DNA of 64,000 bases from Actinomycetota bacterium (GCA_009726095.1 WLMZ01000003.1:1-64000), one strand, 5' to 3'. Positions 24,393 to 33,525 are shown, numbered from the stretch's first letter. The notes: a model not told the origin generated them from the letters alone. A program made the numbers and translations.

Positions 24393-24851
24393 ATGATCCA
24401 GTGCGAAATTGTCGAGCTCCAGCCGCAGGCGATCGCTGTGGTGCACGAGCAGGTGCCGATGACGGCGCTCGCATCGTTCTTCGCCAGGGCCTTCCACGCC
24501 GTGATGTCGGCCATCGGGGCACAGGGTGTGCTCCCCGCCGGGCCACCCCTCGGCTGCTACCTCGGCATGCCCACCGACACGGTCGACGTTGCAGCGGGCT
24601 TCCCGGTGGGCAGGCCGATCACCGCCGTGGGCGATGTCACCCCGATGCAGCTCCCCGGTGGTCGCGCCGTCACGACGGTGCACGTGGGACCGTTCGACAC
24701 GCTCACCCAGACCTATGCCGAGCTGGCGGCGTGGATGGCGGCACAGGGCCTGCAGCCCGCCGAAATGATGTGGGAGGTCTACCTGAGCGATCCCCAGAAC
24801 CAGCCGGACCCTGCCACGTGGCGCACCCAGATCATGTGGCCCGTGGCGTGA
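24393..24851 (+). CDS. GyrI-like small-molecule-binding domain protein
   Basis: Stand-alone GyrI/AraC effector-binding domain of 152 residues without a DNA-binding part. The fold signature is the opening strand 'IVELQPQAIAVVHEQV', the middle 'GCYLGMPTDTVDVAAGFPV' and the closing 'MMWEVYLSDP', with the conserved Glu that lines the ligand pocket. Such proteins bind or hydrolyse hydrophobic compounds. ATG 24393 matches the family N-terminus; GTG 24354 is an alternative behind TACGAT. Convergent with the sulfatase gene, 28 bp apart. Confidence 0.75.
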   Translation: MIQCEIVELQPQAIAVVHEQVPMTALASFFARAFHAVMSAIGAQGVLPAGPPLGCYLGMPTDTVDVAAGFPVGRPITAVGDVTPMQLPGGRAVTTVHVGPFDTLTQTYAELAAWMAAQGLQPAEMMWEVYLSDPQNQPDPATWRTQIMWPVA

Positions 24852-24879
24852 ACCGGCGTTGGTGGCCGGCCGTGGTGGC

Positions 24880-27162
24880 TTACTGGCGTCCCATTGCGGC
24901 TCGTGCCTCGGTGATGCCCTGATCAGGGGCGGCACTGCGCTCGACGAGCTGGATGTCGACCCGATCGAGATGGCCCTCGAAGGGGAAGGGTCCTGCATAG
25001 CGGTTGCTGACCGTCGACCCGTGATCGTTGCCGATGCTCGGTCCGATACTGGAGATCATTCGCATCACGAACGGCAGGTCGATGGTGCCGCTGTCCTGCC
25101 CGTCGATGACGAGCGTTGCATCGCCGCCACCAGAGCGACGACGGAAGCGCACCCCGACAACCGACGGGCCGACAGGCACCGGGGCGGTCGAGTCGAGGAC
25201 GTGGTGCGCCCCGAAGATGTTGTAGTCGAAGACCAGACGATCGTTCTGGATGAACAGGCTGACGCCTGAGTTCGCTGTGCCGGTGGCGAAGAGCACGCCC
25301 TGTGCGCCAGCGGGGCGGTCGATGACGGCATCGAGGTCCCAACTACGACCGGCGATGGATGCCGACGCCTGGCTGGGCAGCGACGCAATCGGGGGGCGAT
25401 ACGTGTAGTGCCGGTCGGGGCGATGCACGCCATGAGCGCGTGACCGGCCACCGAACAGTTCGATGCCACGGTCGTCGATGGGGAGCACACCGTGTTCGCG
25501 GGCCTCGACCCACCACAACGCCACCAGCTCAGCGAGCTTGTCGGGCATGGATTCGGCCAGATCGTTGCATTCGGAACGATCTTCGGCAAGGTGGTACAAC
25601 TCCCAGGTGTCGTCGTCCAGAGCGACTCCCGGCTGGTGCCGGGTCACGGCCTTCCAACCGTCGGTGATGATTGCGCGGTGACCGTGCATCTCGTAGTACT
25701 GGACGGCCTTGTGCGTGGGAGCGGCGGGCTGGTCGAACGAGTAGCGCATGGAGGTGCCGGTGATCGGGATCTGCTCGAGGCCGCGGTAGACCGCGGGCGC
25801 CTCGATGTTGAGGATCTCGTAGATGGTCGGCGCGATGTCGTTCACGTGGTGGAACTGATCGCGCAGGGTGCCGGCGTGAGCCGGGTCGATGCCGGCGGGC
25901 CAGTGGACCACGAGTGGTACGTGCACGCCGCCTTCGTGGGTGTTCTGCTTGTACCAGCGGAACGGTGTGTTGCCGGCCTGTGCCCAACCCCACGGGTAGT
26001 TGGTGTGGCCGTGCTCGCTACCGATGTCGTCGATGCGGACGATGGCTTCATCGGGGGTCTCGAGGATGAGGTTGAAGAACTTCATCTCGTGCATCACACC
26101 GAAGGGCCCGCCCTCCTGGCTGGCACCGTTGTCGGACAGCACCATGATGACCGTGTTGTCCAGCTCACCCAGCCGTTCGAGGTCGGCCATCAGCCGGCCG
26201 ATCTGGGCATCGGTGTGATCGAGGAACGCAGCAAACGCCTCCTGCAGGCGGGCGGCGAGACGGCGGTGGGTCTCGGGCATCTCGTCCCATGCCTCTACCC
26301 CGGGGTTACGTGGTGCGAGCACCGTCTCGGGGGGCAGGAGGCCCATCTCCTGTTGACGGGCGAACCATTCGGCGCGGGCGACATCCCAGCCTTCGTCGAA
26401 CCGGCCGCGGTACTTGTCGAGGTAGGCCTGCGGCGCCTGGTGTGGGGCATGCGTCGCCCCGAAAGCGAGGTAGGTGAAGAACGGTCGATCGGGTCGGACC
26501 GATTTTGCATCGTGGATGAAGCCGATGGCTCGATCGACGAGATCCTCGCTGACGTGGTAGCCCCCATCGGGCGTGCTGGGCGGATCGACATGATGGTTGT
26601 CGTAGACGAGCTCGGGGTGGAACTGATCGGTCTCGCCGTCCATGAACCCGTAGAAGCGGTCGAAGCCGCGCTGGCACGGCCACTGATCGAACGGTCCGGC
26701 AGCGGACGCGTTCTCCATCGGGCACAGGTGCCATTTGCCCAGGGCAAACGTGGTGTAGCCGCGATCGCGCAGGACCTCGGCGACCGTCGCGGCGTGGTTG
26801 CTGATCTGGCCACGCATGTTCTGGAAGCCGGTGTTGAAGTTCGACACCGAGCGCATGCCGACTTCGTGCTGGTTGCGGCCGGTGAGCAGGGCGGCGCGCG
26901 TGGGTGAGCACAGCGGTGTCACATGGAAGTTGGTGTAGCGCAGGCCGTTACCGGCGAGGGCGTTGATGTTGGGGGTCTCGATGCTCGACCCGAAGCACCC
27001 GAAGTGGGAGAAGCCGAGATCGTCGAGCAGGATGACCACCACATTCGGGGCCTGCTCGCCGGGGTGAGGCGGCTCGGGCCAATGGGGCGTCGATTGGGCA
27101 AACGTATCGCCGACGACACCTTCGAACTCTGGCTGGGGAATGGCACCTGTCGAACTGTTCAT
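24880..27162 (-). CDS. Arylsulfatase-family sulfatase
   Basis: Type I sulfatase of 760 residues that would hydrolyse sulfate esters. The formylglycine motif is 'TPLCSPTRAALLTG' (Cys85, Arg89), and the metal-binding 'VVVILLDDLGFSHFG' supplies Asp47-Asp48. A further block, 'VIMVLSDNGASQEGG', carries the second metal ligands. After residue 600 comes a beta-rich C-terminal module ending in 'FPFEGHLDRVDIQL', reminiscent of laminin-G-like sandwiches. It resembles the long mycobacterial AtsA/AtsD-type proteins. No signal peptide is visible, so it is probably cytoplasmic; a formylglycine-generating enzyme is not in the window. ATG 27162 overlaps the dehalogenase stop (ATGA). Confidence 0.9.
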   Translation of the reverse strand: MNSSTGAIPQPEFEGVVGDTFAQSTPHWPEPPHPGEQAPNVVVILLDDLGFSHFGCFGSSIETPNINALAGNGLRYTNFHVTPLCSPTRAALLTGRNQHEVGMRSVSNFNTGFQNMRGQISNHAATVAEVLRDRGYTTFALGKWHLCPMENASAAGPFDQWPCQRGFDRFYGFMDGETDQFHPELVYDNHHVDPPSTPDGGYHVSEDLVDRAIGFIHDAKSVRPDRPFFTYLAFGATHAPHQAPQAYLDKYRGRFDEGWDVARAEWFARQQEMGLLPPETVLAPRNPGVEAWDEMPETHRRLAARLQEAFAAFLDHTDAQIGRLMADLERLGELDNTVIMVLSDNGASQEGGPFGVMHEMKFFNLILETPDEAIVRIDDIGSEHGHTNYPWGWAQAGNTPFRWYKQNTHEGGVHVPLVVHWPAGIDPAHAGTLRDQFHHVNDIAPTIYEILNIEAPAVYRGLEQIPITGTSMRYSFDQPAAPTHKAVQYYEMHGHRAIITDGWKAVTRHQPGVALDDDTWELYHLAEDRSECNDLAESMPDKLAELVALWWVEAREHGVLPIDDRGIELFGGRSRAHGVHRPDRHYTYRPPIASLPSQASASIAGRSWDLDAVIDRPAGAQGVLFATGTANSGVSLFIQNDRLVFDYNIFGAHHVLDSTAPVPVGPSVVGVRFRRRSGGGDATLVIDGQDSGTIDLPFVMRMISSIGPSIGNDHGSTVSNRYAGPFPFEGHLDRVDIQLVERSAAPDQGITEARAAMGRQ

Positions 27163-28088
27163 GAGGGGTCTCCGTAGGTGGTGTCGGCGTTGATGAACGC
27201 ATCGATGATGGCGACCAGTTCGTCGGGGGCGTCCTCTTGGATGAAGTGGTTGGCGCCATCGATGACCTGGTGCGGTTGGCCCTGCGCGCCCGGTACCAAC
27301 TTCTGGAACTTCAGGTGGGCGCCTGGTTTGTACGCAATGGCATCGGCGCTGCCGAAGACCGTGAGGAACGGCTTGTTCCACGTCTCCAGAAATGCCCATG
27401 TGGCCTGGCAGTCCGGCACGCCGGGGTTGTCGGGCTGCAGGGGGATGAGCAGTGGAAACTCCAGCGGGCTGGCCTGATAGGTGCCATCGGGGAAGGGCGC
27501 GTCGTACGCCAGTTGCTCAGCGGGCGACATTGGGCGGGTCACGCCGCCGGCGATGAGCGTGCCGACGGGGAGTTCCGTGCTGGCCTGGCTGAATGCCAGC
27601 CAGTTACTCATGAACTTGTTGACGCCCTCGCCCACGGGCACGCCGGTGTTCGAGGCGATCACCCGGGCAAAGCGATTGGGATGCTCGCGCAACACGTTGA
27701 GCCCCAGCGTGCCGCCCCAGTCCTGGCAGTACAGGGTGGCGTTGGTGAGGTTCTCGGCATCGAGCCACTGACCCATCCAGTCGACGTGGCGGGCGAGCGT
27801 ATAGAACTTCCGGTCATCGGGCTTGTCGCTGCGGCCCATGCCCATCAGGTCGAGCGCGATGACGCGATGGCCGAGAGCGGCCAACCCGCGGATCATGTGG
27901 CGGTGCAGGTACGACCACGACGGGTTGCCGTGCAGGAGGATCACCGGGGCCGCGTCGGCTGGGCCCTCGTCGATGAAGTGGTAGCGCAGCACCGTGCCGT
28001 CATGGGCGGTGACGTTGCGGTAATGGGGCTCGAAGTCGTAGTCGGGAAGATTGTCGAAGCGTTCGTCGGGAGTGCGCAGGACCTTCAT
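27159..28088 (-). CDS. Haloalkane dehalogenase (subfamily I, DhlA-like)
   Basis: Alpha/beta-hydrolase of 309 residues, almost exactly DhlA length, that should cleave carbon-halogen bonds by hydrolysis. The nucleophile is Asp123 in 'CQDWGGTLGL' with halide-binding Trp124; Trp163 in the cap domain is the candidate second halide ligand; Asp249 ('FGSADAI') and His281 ('GANHFIQED') complete the triad. The oxyanion motif is 'LLHGNPSWSYLHRH'. Asp after the cap rather than Glu at the second strand indicates subfamily I. The substrate is unknown. ATG 28088 lies five bases after the upstream stop, and the stop is shared with the sulfatase start. Confidence 0.9.
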   Translation of the reverse strand: MKVLRTPDERFDNLPDYDFEPHYRNVTAHDGTVLRYHFIDEGPADAAPVILLHGNPSWSYLHRHMIRGLAALGHRVIALDLMGMGRSDKPDDRKFYTLARHVDWMGQWLDAENLTNATLYCQDWGGTLGLNVLREHPNRFARVIASNTGVPVGEGVNKFMSNWLAFSQASTELPVGTLIAGGVTRPMSPAEQLAYDAPFPDGTYQASPLEFPLLIPLQPDNPGVPDCQATWAFLETWNKPFLTVFGSADAIAYKPGAHLKFQKLVPGAQGQPHQVIDGANHFIQEDAPDELVAIIDAFINADTTYGDPS

Positions 28089-28093
28089 CGCGT

Positions 28094-28813
28094 TCAGCCC
28101 ACCTGTGGCGCGTCGGCCACCGACGACACAAGGTTGTCGAGGAAGACCCGCAGTGTCATGGTGAACTGCTCGGCGGCTGCGTCGGACGCGGTGATCGCGG
28201 CCAGCGCCGTGTCGTCGACCCAGTCGAAGCGGACTTCGTCCCAGCGGCGCTCGTCGCCCACGATCACACCCTCCACGTTGAAGCGAGCGATCGGCCGCAC
28301 GCCTTCGGGATCGCTTGAGGACGAACCTGCAGGCGTCAGTGCGCCGTCGGCGAAGCGGGTGACGCGCACGATGTACGAACCACCTGCGGGGACCTCGCCC
28401 TCGCTGCACCACACGGGACTGCACGACATCACGATGGTGAACTCCATGCCGGCTTCTTTGTGTACATGCTTGCCCTTGAAATCCTCGCGCTGCTGCATGG
28501 CGATGAACGCCGAGCGGCTGGGGTAGCGCACGATGCCGACGCGGTCCCACGCCGGGTCGCTGCCGGTCTGGTCGGTGACGTCGCCGGCGAACGCGACCAT
28601 CGCCCCGATGGCCTTCAACGGCCCGAAGGGGGTGTACTCGTCGTCGGCATCACGTCCCGAGCGCGTGGTCTCGCGACCGTCGGCGTATGCGGCCACGGCG
28701 CGGTACTTCATCAAGTTGATCGCCCAGAACGGCGGGTCCTGCTCTGGGGTAAGACTGAACCAGCCCTTGATCATCTCGTAGTTCGGTGTGCCGTAATTGG
28801 GGCTCTCAGCCAT
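28094..28813 (-). CDS. Hypothetical protein with DUF1330/EthD-like ferredoxin fold
   Basis: A 239-residue protein. The central part, 'PPFWAINLMKYRAVA' and later 'VGIVRYPSRSAFIAMQQRED', resembles the dimeric alpha/beta-barrel DUF1330 group, which begins with an N-(L/M)-(L/M)-K-(Y/F) strand and has a segment on pasted-together protomers. The last third is a second similar unit, so the protein may be an internal duplication. No catalytic residue is obvious. ATG 28813 has AAGGAA eight bases upstream. It lies between DUF2855 and the dehalogenase on the same strand, so it is probably part of the same catabolic operon. Confidence 0.6.
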   Translation of the reverse strand: MAESPNYGTPNYEMIKGWFSLTPEQDPPFWAINLMKYRAVAAYADGRETTRSGRDADDEYTPFGPLKAIGAMVAFAGDVTDQTGSDPAWDRVGIVRYPSRSAFIAMQQREDFKGKHVHKEAGMEFTIVMSCSPVWCSEGEVPAGGSYIVRVTRFADGALTPAGSSSSDPEGVRPIARFNVEGVIVGDERRWDEVRFDWVDDTALAAITASDAAAEQFTMTLRVFLDNLVSSVADAPQVG

Positions 28814-28883
28814 GGTGTTGTTCCTTGTACGTGGCCCGTGCGGGCGGTTGATCAGTGGATGGTGTCGGTGGTGTCGGTGGTGT

Positions 28884-29975
28884 TCAGGTGGTGATGAGGC
28901 TGCAGAGGTGACCGAGCCGGGGGTCCACCCGCCCGGAGAGCAGTTCGCGGTACAGGGTGATGACGGCCTCGGGTGTGTCGGCGTGGCGGAAATCGATCCA
29001 GCCATCGACCCAGGCAGCAAAGAGGTGCCACGCTTCGCTGACCCGCGCATCGAGCCCGTCGCGGCCCCACTCCTTCGAGCGCTTCGAGATCTGCGACGGG
29101 GCGAAGAAGAACGTGGGACGCGGGCCGGCAAGGGTGGCGGCGTCGGTATCAGCGGGGCTGTCCCAGTGCGTGCCGCCGACCGTCATCGAATGGCCGAGCA
29201 GGTCGCCCAGTCGGGCATGCACCGCATGGCGCACCACTTGATCGCCGGCCACGTCGACGTACACGGAGGGTACCGGAGCGATCGAAGCGACGTCTGTGTA
29301 GGTGATGACCTCGTCGTACACGCCGAGGCTGGTGACGAAGTCGGTGTTGCCCGCAGAGGTGAGGCCGACAACACGTTGGCCGCGGCGGTGGGCGAGGTAT
29401 GCGGCACCGATGGCGGTCTTGGCCGATGCGCTCGAGATCACGATCTGCTCGGCGCCGAAGTCGTCGTTGTCGAGCAGGAAATCATCGACGACGAAGGAGG
29501 TGAAGAACAGCGGGTAGAGCAGCATCTGGTGGGCCTCGCGCTCGGCGCGGTATGCGCTGTCGGTCGCACAACGCTGGTAGCGGTTGTAGGCGGACGCGAG
29601 CGCGGATCGGTGCGGAGAGACATCGGTGATGCCCCGTGCGTCGGCGCGGCCACAGGTGATTACGAGTTCGTCACCCATCGGGAAGTAGCCGAAGAGCCGT
29701 TCGCCCACAATCACATCGGGTGACAGCGACTCCACGACCTGTCCGAAGCCCCAGACGGGGATTCGCCCCCACACGGCGTTGTCGTCGGACACGGTGCCGG
29801 CCGGGAAGAAGTCCCAGTAGTTCATCATGTCGCCGAACACGGCGTAGCTGATGTTGTTCGCAGACAACGCAAACGCATCGACGCGCACCCGAATCTGGCC
29901 GTCGGCCAACGCAACGGGGGTCGCTCGATGTTCGCCCACGCGCTGCAGGTCTGCTCGCACCACTTCGAGATCCAC
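28884..29975 (-). CDS. DUF2855 family protein (MDR-related)
   Basis: A 363-residue protein of the DUF2855 family, distantly related to medium-chain dehydrogenases: an N-terminal GroES-like part ('IRVRVDAFALSANNISYAV', 'WGRIPVWGFGQVVES') and a C-terminal nucleotide-binding part ('IVISSASAKTAIGAAYL', 'RVVGLTSAGN'). The classic zinc ligands are not seen. The activity is unknown. GTG 29975 has a strong SD, GGGGAGG, eight bases upstream. It is the first gene of the operon with the DUF1330-like, dehalogenase and sulfatase genes, transcribed from the promoter at 30004-30032. Confidence 0.8.
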   Translation of the reverse strand: MDLEVVRADLQRVGEHRATPVALADGQIRVRVDAFALSANNISYAVFGDMMNYWDFFPAGTVSDDNAVWGRIPVWGFGQVVESLSPDVIVGERLFGYFPMGDELVITCGRADARGITDVSPHRSALASAYNRYQRCATDSAYRAEREAHQMLLYPLFFTSFVVDDFLLDNDDFGAEQIVISSASAKTAIGAAYLAHRRGQRVVGLTSAGNTDFVTSLGVYDEVITYTDVASIAPVPSVYVDVAGDQVVRHAVHARLGDLLGHSMTVGGTHWDSPADTDAATLAGPRPTFFFAPSQISKRSKEWGRDGLDARVSEAWHLFAAWVDGWIDFRHADTPEAVITLYRELLSGRVDPRLGHLCSLITT

Positions 29976-29998
29976 GTCGTCCCTCCCCAGAAATCTTT

Positions 29999-30032
29999 TG
30001 TCAGTATTATTGACAGAAGATACTGCCGTCAA
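29999..30032 (-). promoter_or_regulatory. Promoter and palindromic operator of the dehalogenase-sulfatase operon
   Basis: On the minus strand: -35 TTGACG (30027-30032), 17-base spacer, -10 TAATAC (30004-30009), then a 28-base leader with GGGGAGG before GTG 29975. The -10 sits inside TGTCAgtattatTGACA (29999-30015), a 17-bp inverted repeat with five perfect outer pairs and one mismatch near the centre. This is the typical layout of a TetR- or MarR-type repressor site. Confidence 0.65.
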
Positions 30033-30054
30033 GCGAAAGGTCGCTCGGCGCGTG

Positions 30055-30070
30055 GATTGGGGCCCCAATC
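30055..30070. promoter_or_regulatory. Perfect 16-bp palindrome upstream of WS/DGAT gene
   Basis: GATTGGGGCCCCAATC is perfectly self-complementary. It lies 145 bp before the WS/DGAT start and 80 bp before the DUF2855 start. No U-run follows, so an operator is more likely than a terminator. The rest of the gap up to 30215 shows only a GGGGAG ribosome-binding site for the downstream gene. Confidence 0.5.
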
Positions 30071-30215
30071 GCCGATGTGGGACCGAAGCCCCTTTCCGGG
30101 CCCAGGCCACCGGGCGCATGATTCGGGCATGGATACGCTCGCCTCGGGGGGCCCACCCTCCGCCATCGACCATTCGCCCCGGTCGCGCCGTGGGTGGCTC
30201 CCGGGGAGCGGGCCG

Positions 30216-31658
30216 ATGATGACGCCATCGGCCCGAGCCGACCCGATGGGCCCGCTCGATGCGTTGTTCCTGCATGCCGAGGACGGCATCAACCATATGC
30301 ACATCGCGTCCTGCGCGATCTTTGCCGGGCCTGCCCCGAGTATCGACGAGATGACCCGGCTGATCGAGAGCAAGCTGCCCGCCCTCACCCGCTATCGCCA
30401 GCGGGTGCAGTTCGTACTGGGCGGACTCGGGCATCCGGTGTGGGTGGACGACCCGCACTTCTCCCTGCGCTCCCACGTGCACCACGTCACCCTGTCCCCG
30501 CCCGGGAGCTTGCGCGATCTCGAGCGCCTGATGGGCGAGTTGATGTCGAGCGAACTCGACCGGCGTCGACCCCTGTGGGACGCATGGTTGGTGCAGGGAC
30601 TCACCCGTGGCCGGTGGGCGTTGATCTCGAAGGTGCACCACTGCATGGTCGATGGCATCGCCGGAACGGGATTGATGACGGTGCTGCTCGATCTCGATCC
30701 CGATGCACCCCTTGCGCCGATCCAGCCATGGTTGCCGGTGCCAGCGCCATCGTCGGTGGCGCTCGCCGCCGGGGCCCTGGCGCGCCTCGCGGCCGCCCCC
30801 GTGCGTGGGGCGTTGGCGTTGCGGACGGCCGGCCTTGGATCACGGCGGAGAGGGGATCGACTCGGCGACGTGGTCACCGGGCTGCGTTCGCTGGGCGAGC
30901 GGCTTGCGGCGCCATCCCCGGCCCTGTCGATAGAGGGCGCCATCGGGCCGCGCCGACGATGGGCCGCGGCCCGATGCACGCTCGCCGACGTCAGAACGAT
31001 CCGCAATGAGTTCGGCGGCTCCGTCAATGACGTAGTGCTGGCAGCGATCAGCGGGGCCTTCCGCACGCTGTTGGTCGAGCGTGGCGACGCCATCGACGAG
31101 ACCGTGGTGTTGCGCTCGTTGGTGCCGGTGTCGGTGCGCCACCCGGGTGATGCCACGTCGAACAATCAGGTGTCGTTGATCGTCGCCGAACTGCCGGTCG
31201 GCATTGCCGATCCGGTGGAGCGGCTGCACCGGATGTGCGCACAGATGACCGAGCTGAAGGCCTCGCACCAGTCCGACGCCGGTGAAGCTGTGGAGGCGGC
31301 GGGCGAGTTCCTGCCACCGGTGATGCTCTCGCTCGGTACGCGCGCCGTGGTGGCCATGCTGCACCGGGTTCCCCAGCGCTTCATCAACACCGTGACCACC
31401 AACGTGCCGGGACCGCAGTTCCCGCTCTATGCGCTCGGTCGCGAGATGTTGGAGTACCTCCCGTTCGTGCCGATCGCCGAGGGCGTACGCATCGGTGTGG
31501 CCATCATGTCCTACAACGGACGGATCACGTTCGGGGTGACAGGCGATGACGGCACCGCGCCCGATGTGCACCGCATGGCGGAACGAATCGAGGCCGAGAT
31601 CGTCAATCTGCGAGATCGAGCGAGACGTCGACAACATCGCGGCGGTGAGTCCAGCTAG
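30216..31658 (+). CDS. Wax ester synthase/diacylglycerol acyltransferase (WS/DGAT)
   Basis: Bifunctional O-acyltransferase of 480 residues that forms triacylglycerol or wax ester from acyl-CoA, bound to the inner membrane or lipid bodies. The active-site motif is 'HHCMVDG' (His141-His142, Asp146); the N-terminal 'DPMGPLDALFLHAED' and the C-terminal 'NTVTTNVPGPQFPLY' are conserved family blocks. ATG 30216 has GGGGAG eight bases upstream, and the track ORF extension is not supported. The last four bases overlap the convergent helicase gene. Suggests storage-lipid formation. Confidence 0.92.
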   Translation: MMTPSARADPMGPLDALFLHAEDGINHMHIASCAIFAGPAPSIDEMTRLIESKLPALTRYRQRVQFVLGGLGHPVWVDDPHFSLRSHVHHVTLSPPGSLRDLERLMGELMSSELDRRRPLWDAWLVQGLTRGRWALISKVHHCMVDGIAGTGLMTVLLDLDPDAPLAPIQPWLPVPAPSSVALAAGALARLAAAPVRGALALRTAGLGSRRRGDRLGDVVTGLRSLGERLAAPSPALSIEGAIGPRRRWAAARCTLADVRTIRNEFGGSVNDVVLAAISGAFRTLLVERGDAIDETVVLRSLVPVSVRHPGDATSNNQVSLIVAELPVGIADPVERLHRMCAQMTELKASHQSDAGEAVEAAGEFLPPVMLSLGTRAVVAMLHRVPQRFINTVTTNVPGPQFPLYALGREMLEYLPFVPIAEGVRIGVAIMSYNGRITFGVTGDDGTAPDVHRMAERIEAEIVNLRDRARRRQHRGGESS

Positions 31659-33337
31659 GCGCGGCGTTTACGCAATTGGGTGAGCCATTCATCGCTCTTG
31701 CGCAGGCGGCGTTCGAGCTGATCGGCGGTGGCGCTGGACACGGCGGCGATGTTGGAGAGGCGGTTCATCTCGCCATTGACGCGACCGTGGCTCCAGCCGG
31801 TGAGGTCCACCAGGCGCTTGGCCAGCACGGCGTTGCGCTCGCGCAGTTCGTCCTTGATCTCAAAGACGCTGCGTCCCGAGTCGGGTCCCCACCCGGCATC
31901 CGTGGGGATCTCGGCCAGGTCGAGGTGCAGCAGGGGATCGTCCTCGAAGATCGGCTCGGGCAGCTCCGGTTCGTCGACGCCGAGTTCGAACGGGATGGCG
32001 ATACCCGATGGTGTCATGGCGTGGATCTGCATGCCCGTGGCCACGGCCGAGAGCACGCTGAACAACGAGAGCTGCTCGGGAGCGAAGTCCTGGGGCACCT
32101 CGTCGAACGGCGCATCCTTCTCGGGGTCGCCGGTCTCCATCAGCTCGTCACCGATCTCGAAGCGGCGCAGCACGTGCCGACGTGACTCCATGATCTGGAA
32201 CGCGTGCGACCGCAGGCGGGGATCGTCGGGTAGGTACACGAAGGCCTTCTGTGATGCCTGGCCGGTCTGCCAGCGCACGAAGCGGCCGACGGCCTGACGG
32301 AAGAACAGTTCGGTGGAGACGGTGCTGGCATACACGCCGATGCGCAGCCGCGGGATGTCGACGCCCTCGGACACCATGCGCACCGACACCAGCCATGGTG
32401 CATCGGACGTGGCGAACTCGGAGATCTTCTTCGACGCACCGGGGTCGTCGCTGACCACGACGTCGGCTGGTGTACCGAGGCGCACGCGGATCAGGCGCGC
32501 GATCGCGTGTGCGTGCTCTTGGTCCATGGCCATCACCAGGCCACCTGCAGTTGGCTGCGTGTCGCGGATGTACATCAACCGCTCATGGGCCTGCTCCAAC
32601 ACGTGGGGAAGCCACTCGCCCTCCAGGCTGAGCGCAGCGCGCAGGCGCTGGCTCATCCCATCGCGATCGAGTTCGTCCTGGAACGAGGCCGAGAGCACGG
32701 CACCGTCGGGGGCGCTCCACTCCATGTTGCCGTCAACGCGCGGGAAGTAGACCGGGCGCACCACGCCGCCATCGCGCAGCGCATCGCCGTAGCCGTACTC
32801 GTAGTCAGCAAAGGCCTGTCCGTCGTCGTAGCGCACGAATGGGATCGACGCGGTGTCGCTGCGGAACGGCGTACCCGACAGGCACAGCCGGCGGTACGCG
32901 CCGGAGAAGGCCAGACGGACAGCGTCGCCCCATGCCTTCTCGTCGCCGGCATGGTGCAGCTCGTCCAGGATCACGAACGCGTTGTGGGCAACGCCTTTCA
33001 GGATGTTGGCGGTGTCGCCGGTGGCCACCTGCTGGAACGTGGTGACGATGCCGTGCACGTCCTTGGCCACACCGCTGCCCGGCGTCCACTCGGGGTCGAG
33101 CTGCAGGCCGAGCCGGTGCGCAGCGAGGCTCCACTGCACCTTCAGGTGGCTGGTGGGGGCCACCACCACAAGGCGCCGCCGCTCCTGACCGAGGGCCCAT
33201 CGTGCGCACGTGAGCGCAAACGTGGTCTTGCCGGCTCCGGGTGTTGCGACCGCCAAGAAGTTGGTGTCGTCATCGCCCAGCGCAGTGAATTTGTCGAACG
33301 CGGCCCGTTGCCACGGGCGAAGCCGAACGGCAGTCAT
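31655..33337 (-). CDS. DEAD/DEAH-box superfamily 2 helicase
   Basis: ATP-dependent SF2 helicase of 560 residues. Motif I is 'AVATPGAGKTTFA' (residues 29-40), motif Ia 'VVAPTSHLKVQW', motif II 'VILDELHHAGD', motif III 'LCLSGTPFRSD', and the second RecA domain ends with 'FFRQAVGRFVRW'. The type is close to the ERCC3/RE-like helicases seen as stand-alone genes in Actinobacteria; a restriction partner is not present. The C-terminal 100 residues are charged and helical. ATG 33337 is used; the track ORF extends 60 residues into the gap before lhr without support. A role in DNA or RNA repair is likely but unspecified. Confidence 0.85.
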   Translation of the reverse strand: MTAVRLRPWQRAAFDKFTALGDDDTNFLAVATPGAGKTTFALTCARWALGQERRRLVVVAPTSHLKVQWSLAAHRLGLQLDPEWTPGSGVAKDVHGIVTTFQQVATGDTANILKGVAHNAFVILDELHHAGDEKAWGDAVRLAFSGAYRRLCLSGTPFRSDTASIPFVRYDDGQAFADYEYGYGDALRDGGVVRPVYFPRVDGNMEWSAPDGAVLSASFQDELDRDGMSQRLRAALSLEGEWLPHVLEQAHERLMYIRDTQPTAGGLVMAMDQEHAHAIARLIRVRLGTPADVVVSDDPGASKKISEFATSDAPWLVSVRMVSEGVDIPRLRIGVYASTVSTELFFRQAVGRFVRWQTGQASQKAFVYLPDDPRLRSHAFQIMESRRHVLRRFEIGDELMETGDPEKDAPFDEVPQDFAPEQLSLFSVLSAVATGMQIHAMTPSGIAIPFELGVDEPELPEPIFEDDPLLHLDLAEIPTDAGWGPDSGRSVFEIKDELRERNAVLAKRLVDLTGWSHGRVNGEMNRLSNIAAVSSATADQLERRLRKSDEWLTQLRKRRA

Positions 33338-33525
33338 CGGTGCAAACGGGGGGCTGTCATGGAAGGTGCGAGTCTGTCGCCAAGCTGGCCCAGACACAAC
33401 GCAGCCCGGGCCGGGGAGGGCGTGCCGACCGAACACTGTCACTGTGAGCAGGGGTTTCTTGCCTCGAAGAAAGTCGTCTGCTGAGCGGCGCCGGGGTACC
33501 AGACATTGACCACACACCCCTTGGA

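Noticed and set aside
30055-30070. Intrinsic terminator at GATTGGGGCCCCAATC
   Set aside because: No loop or U-run, and it lies between divergent genes, where a terminator is not expected. Treated as an operator candidate.
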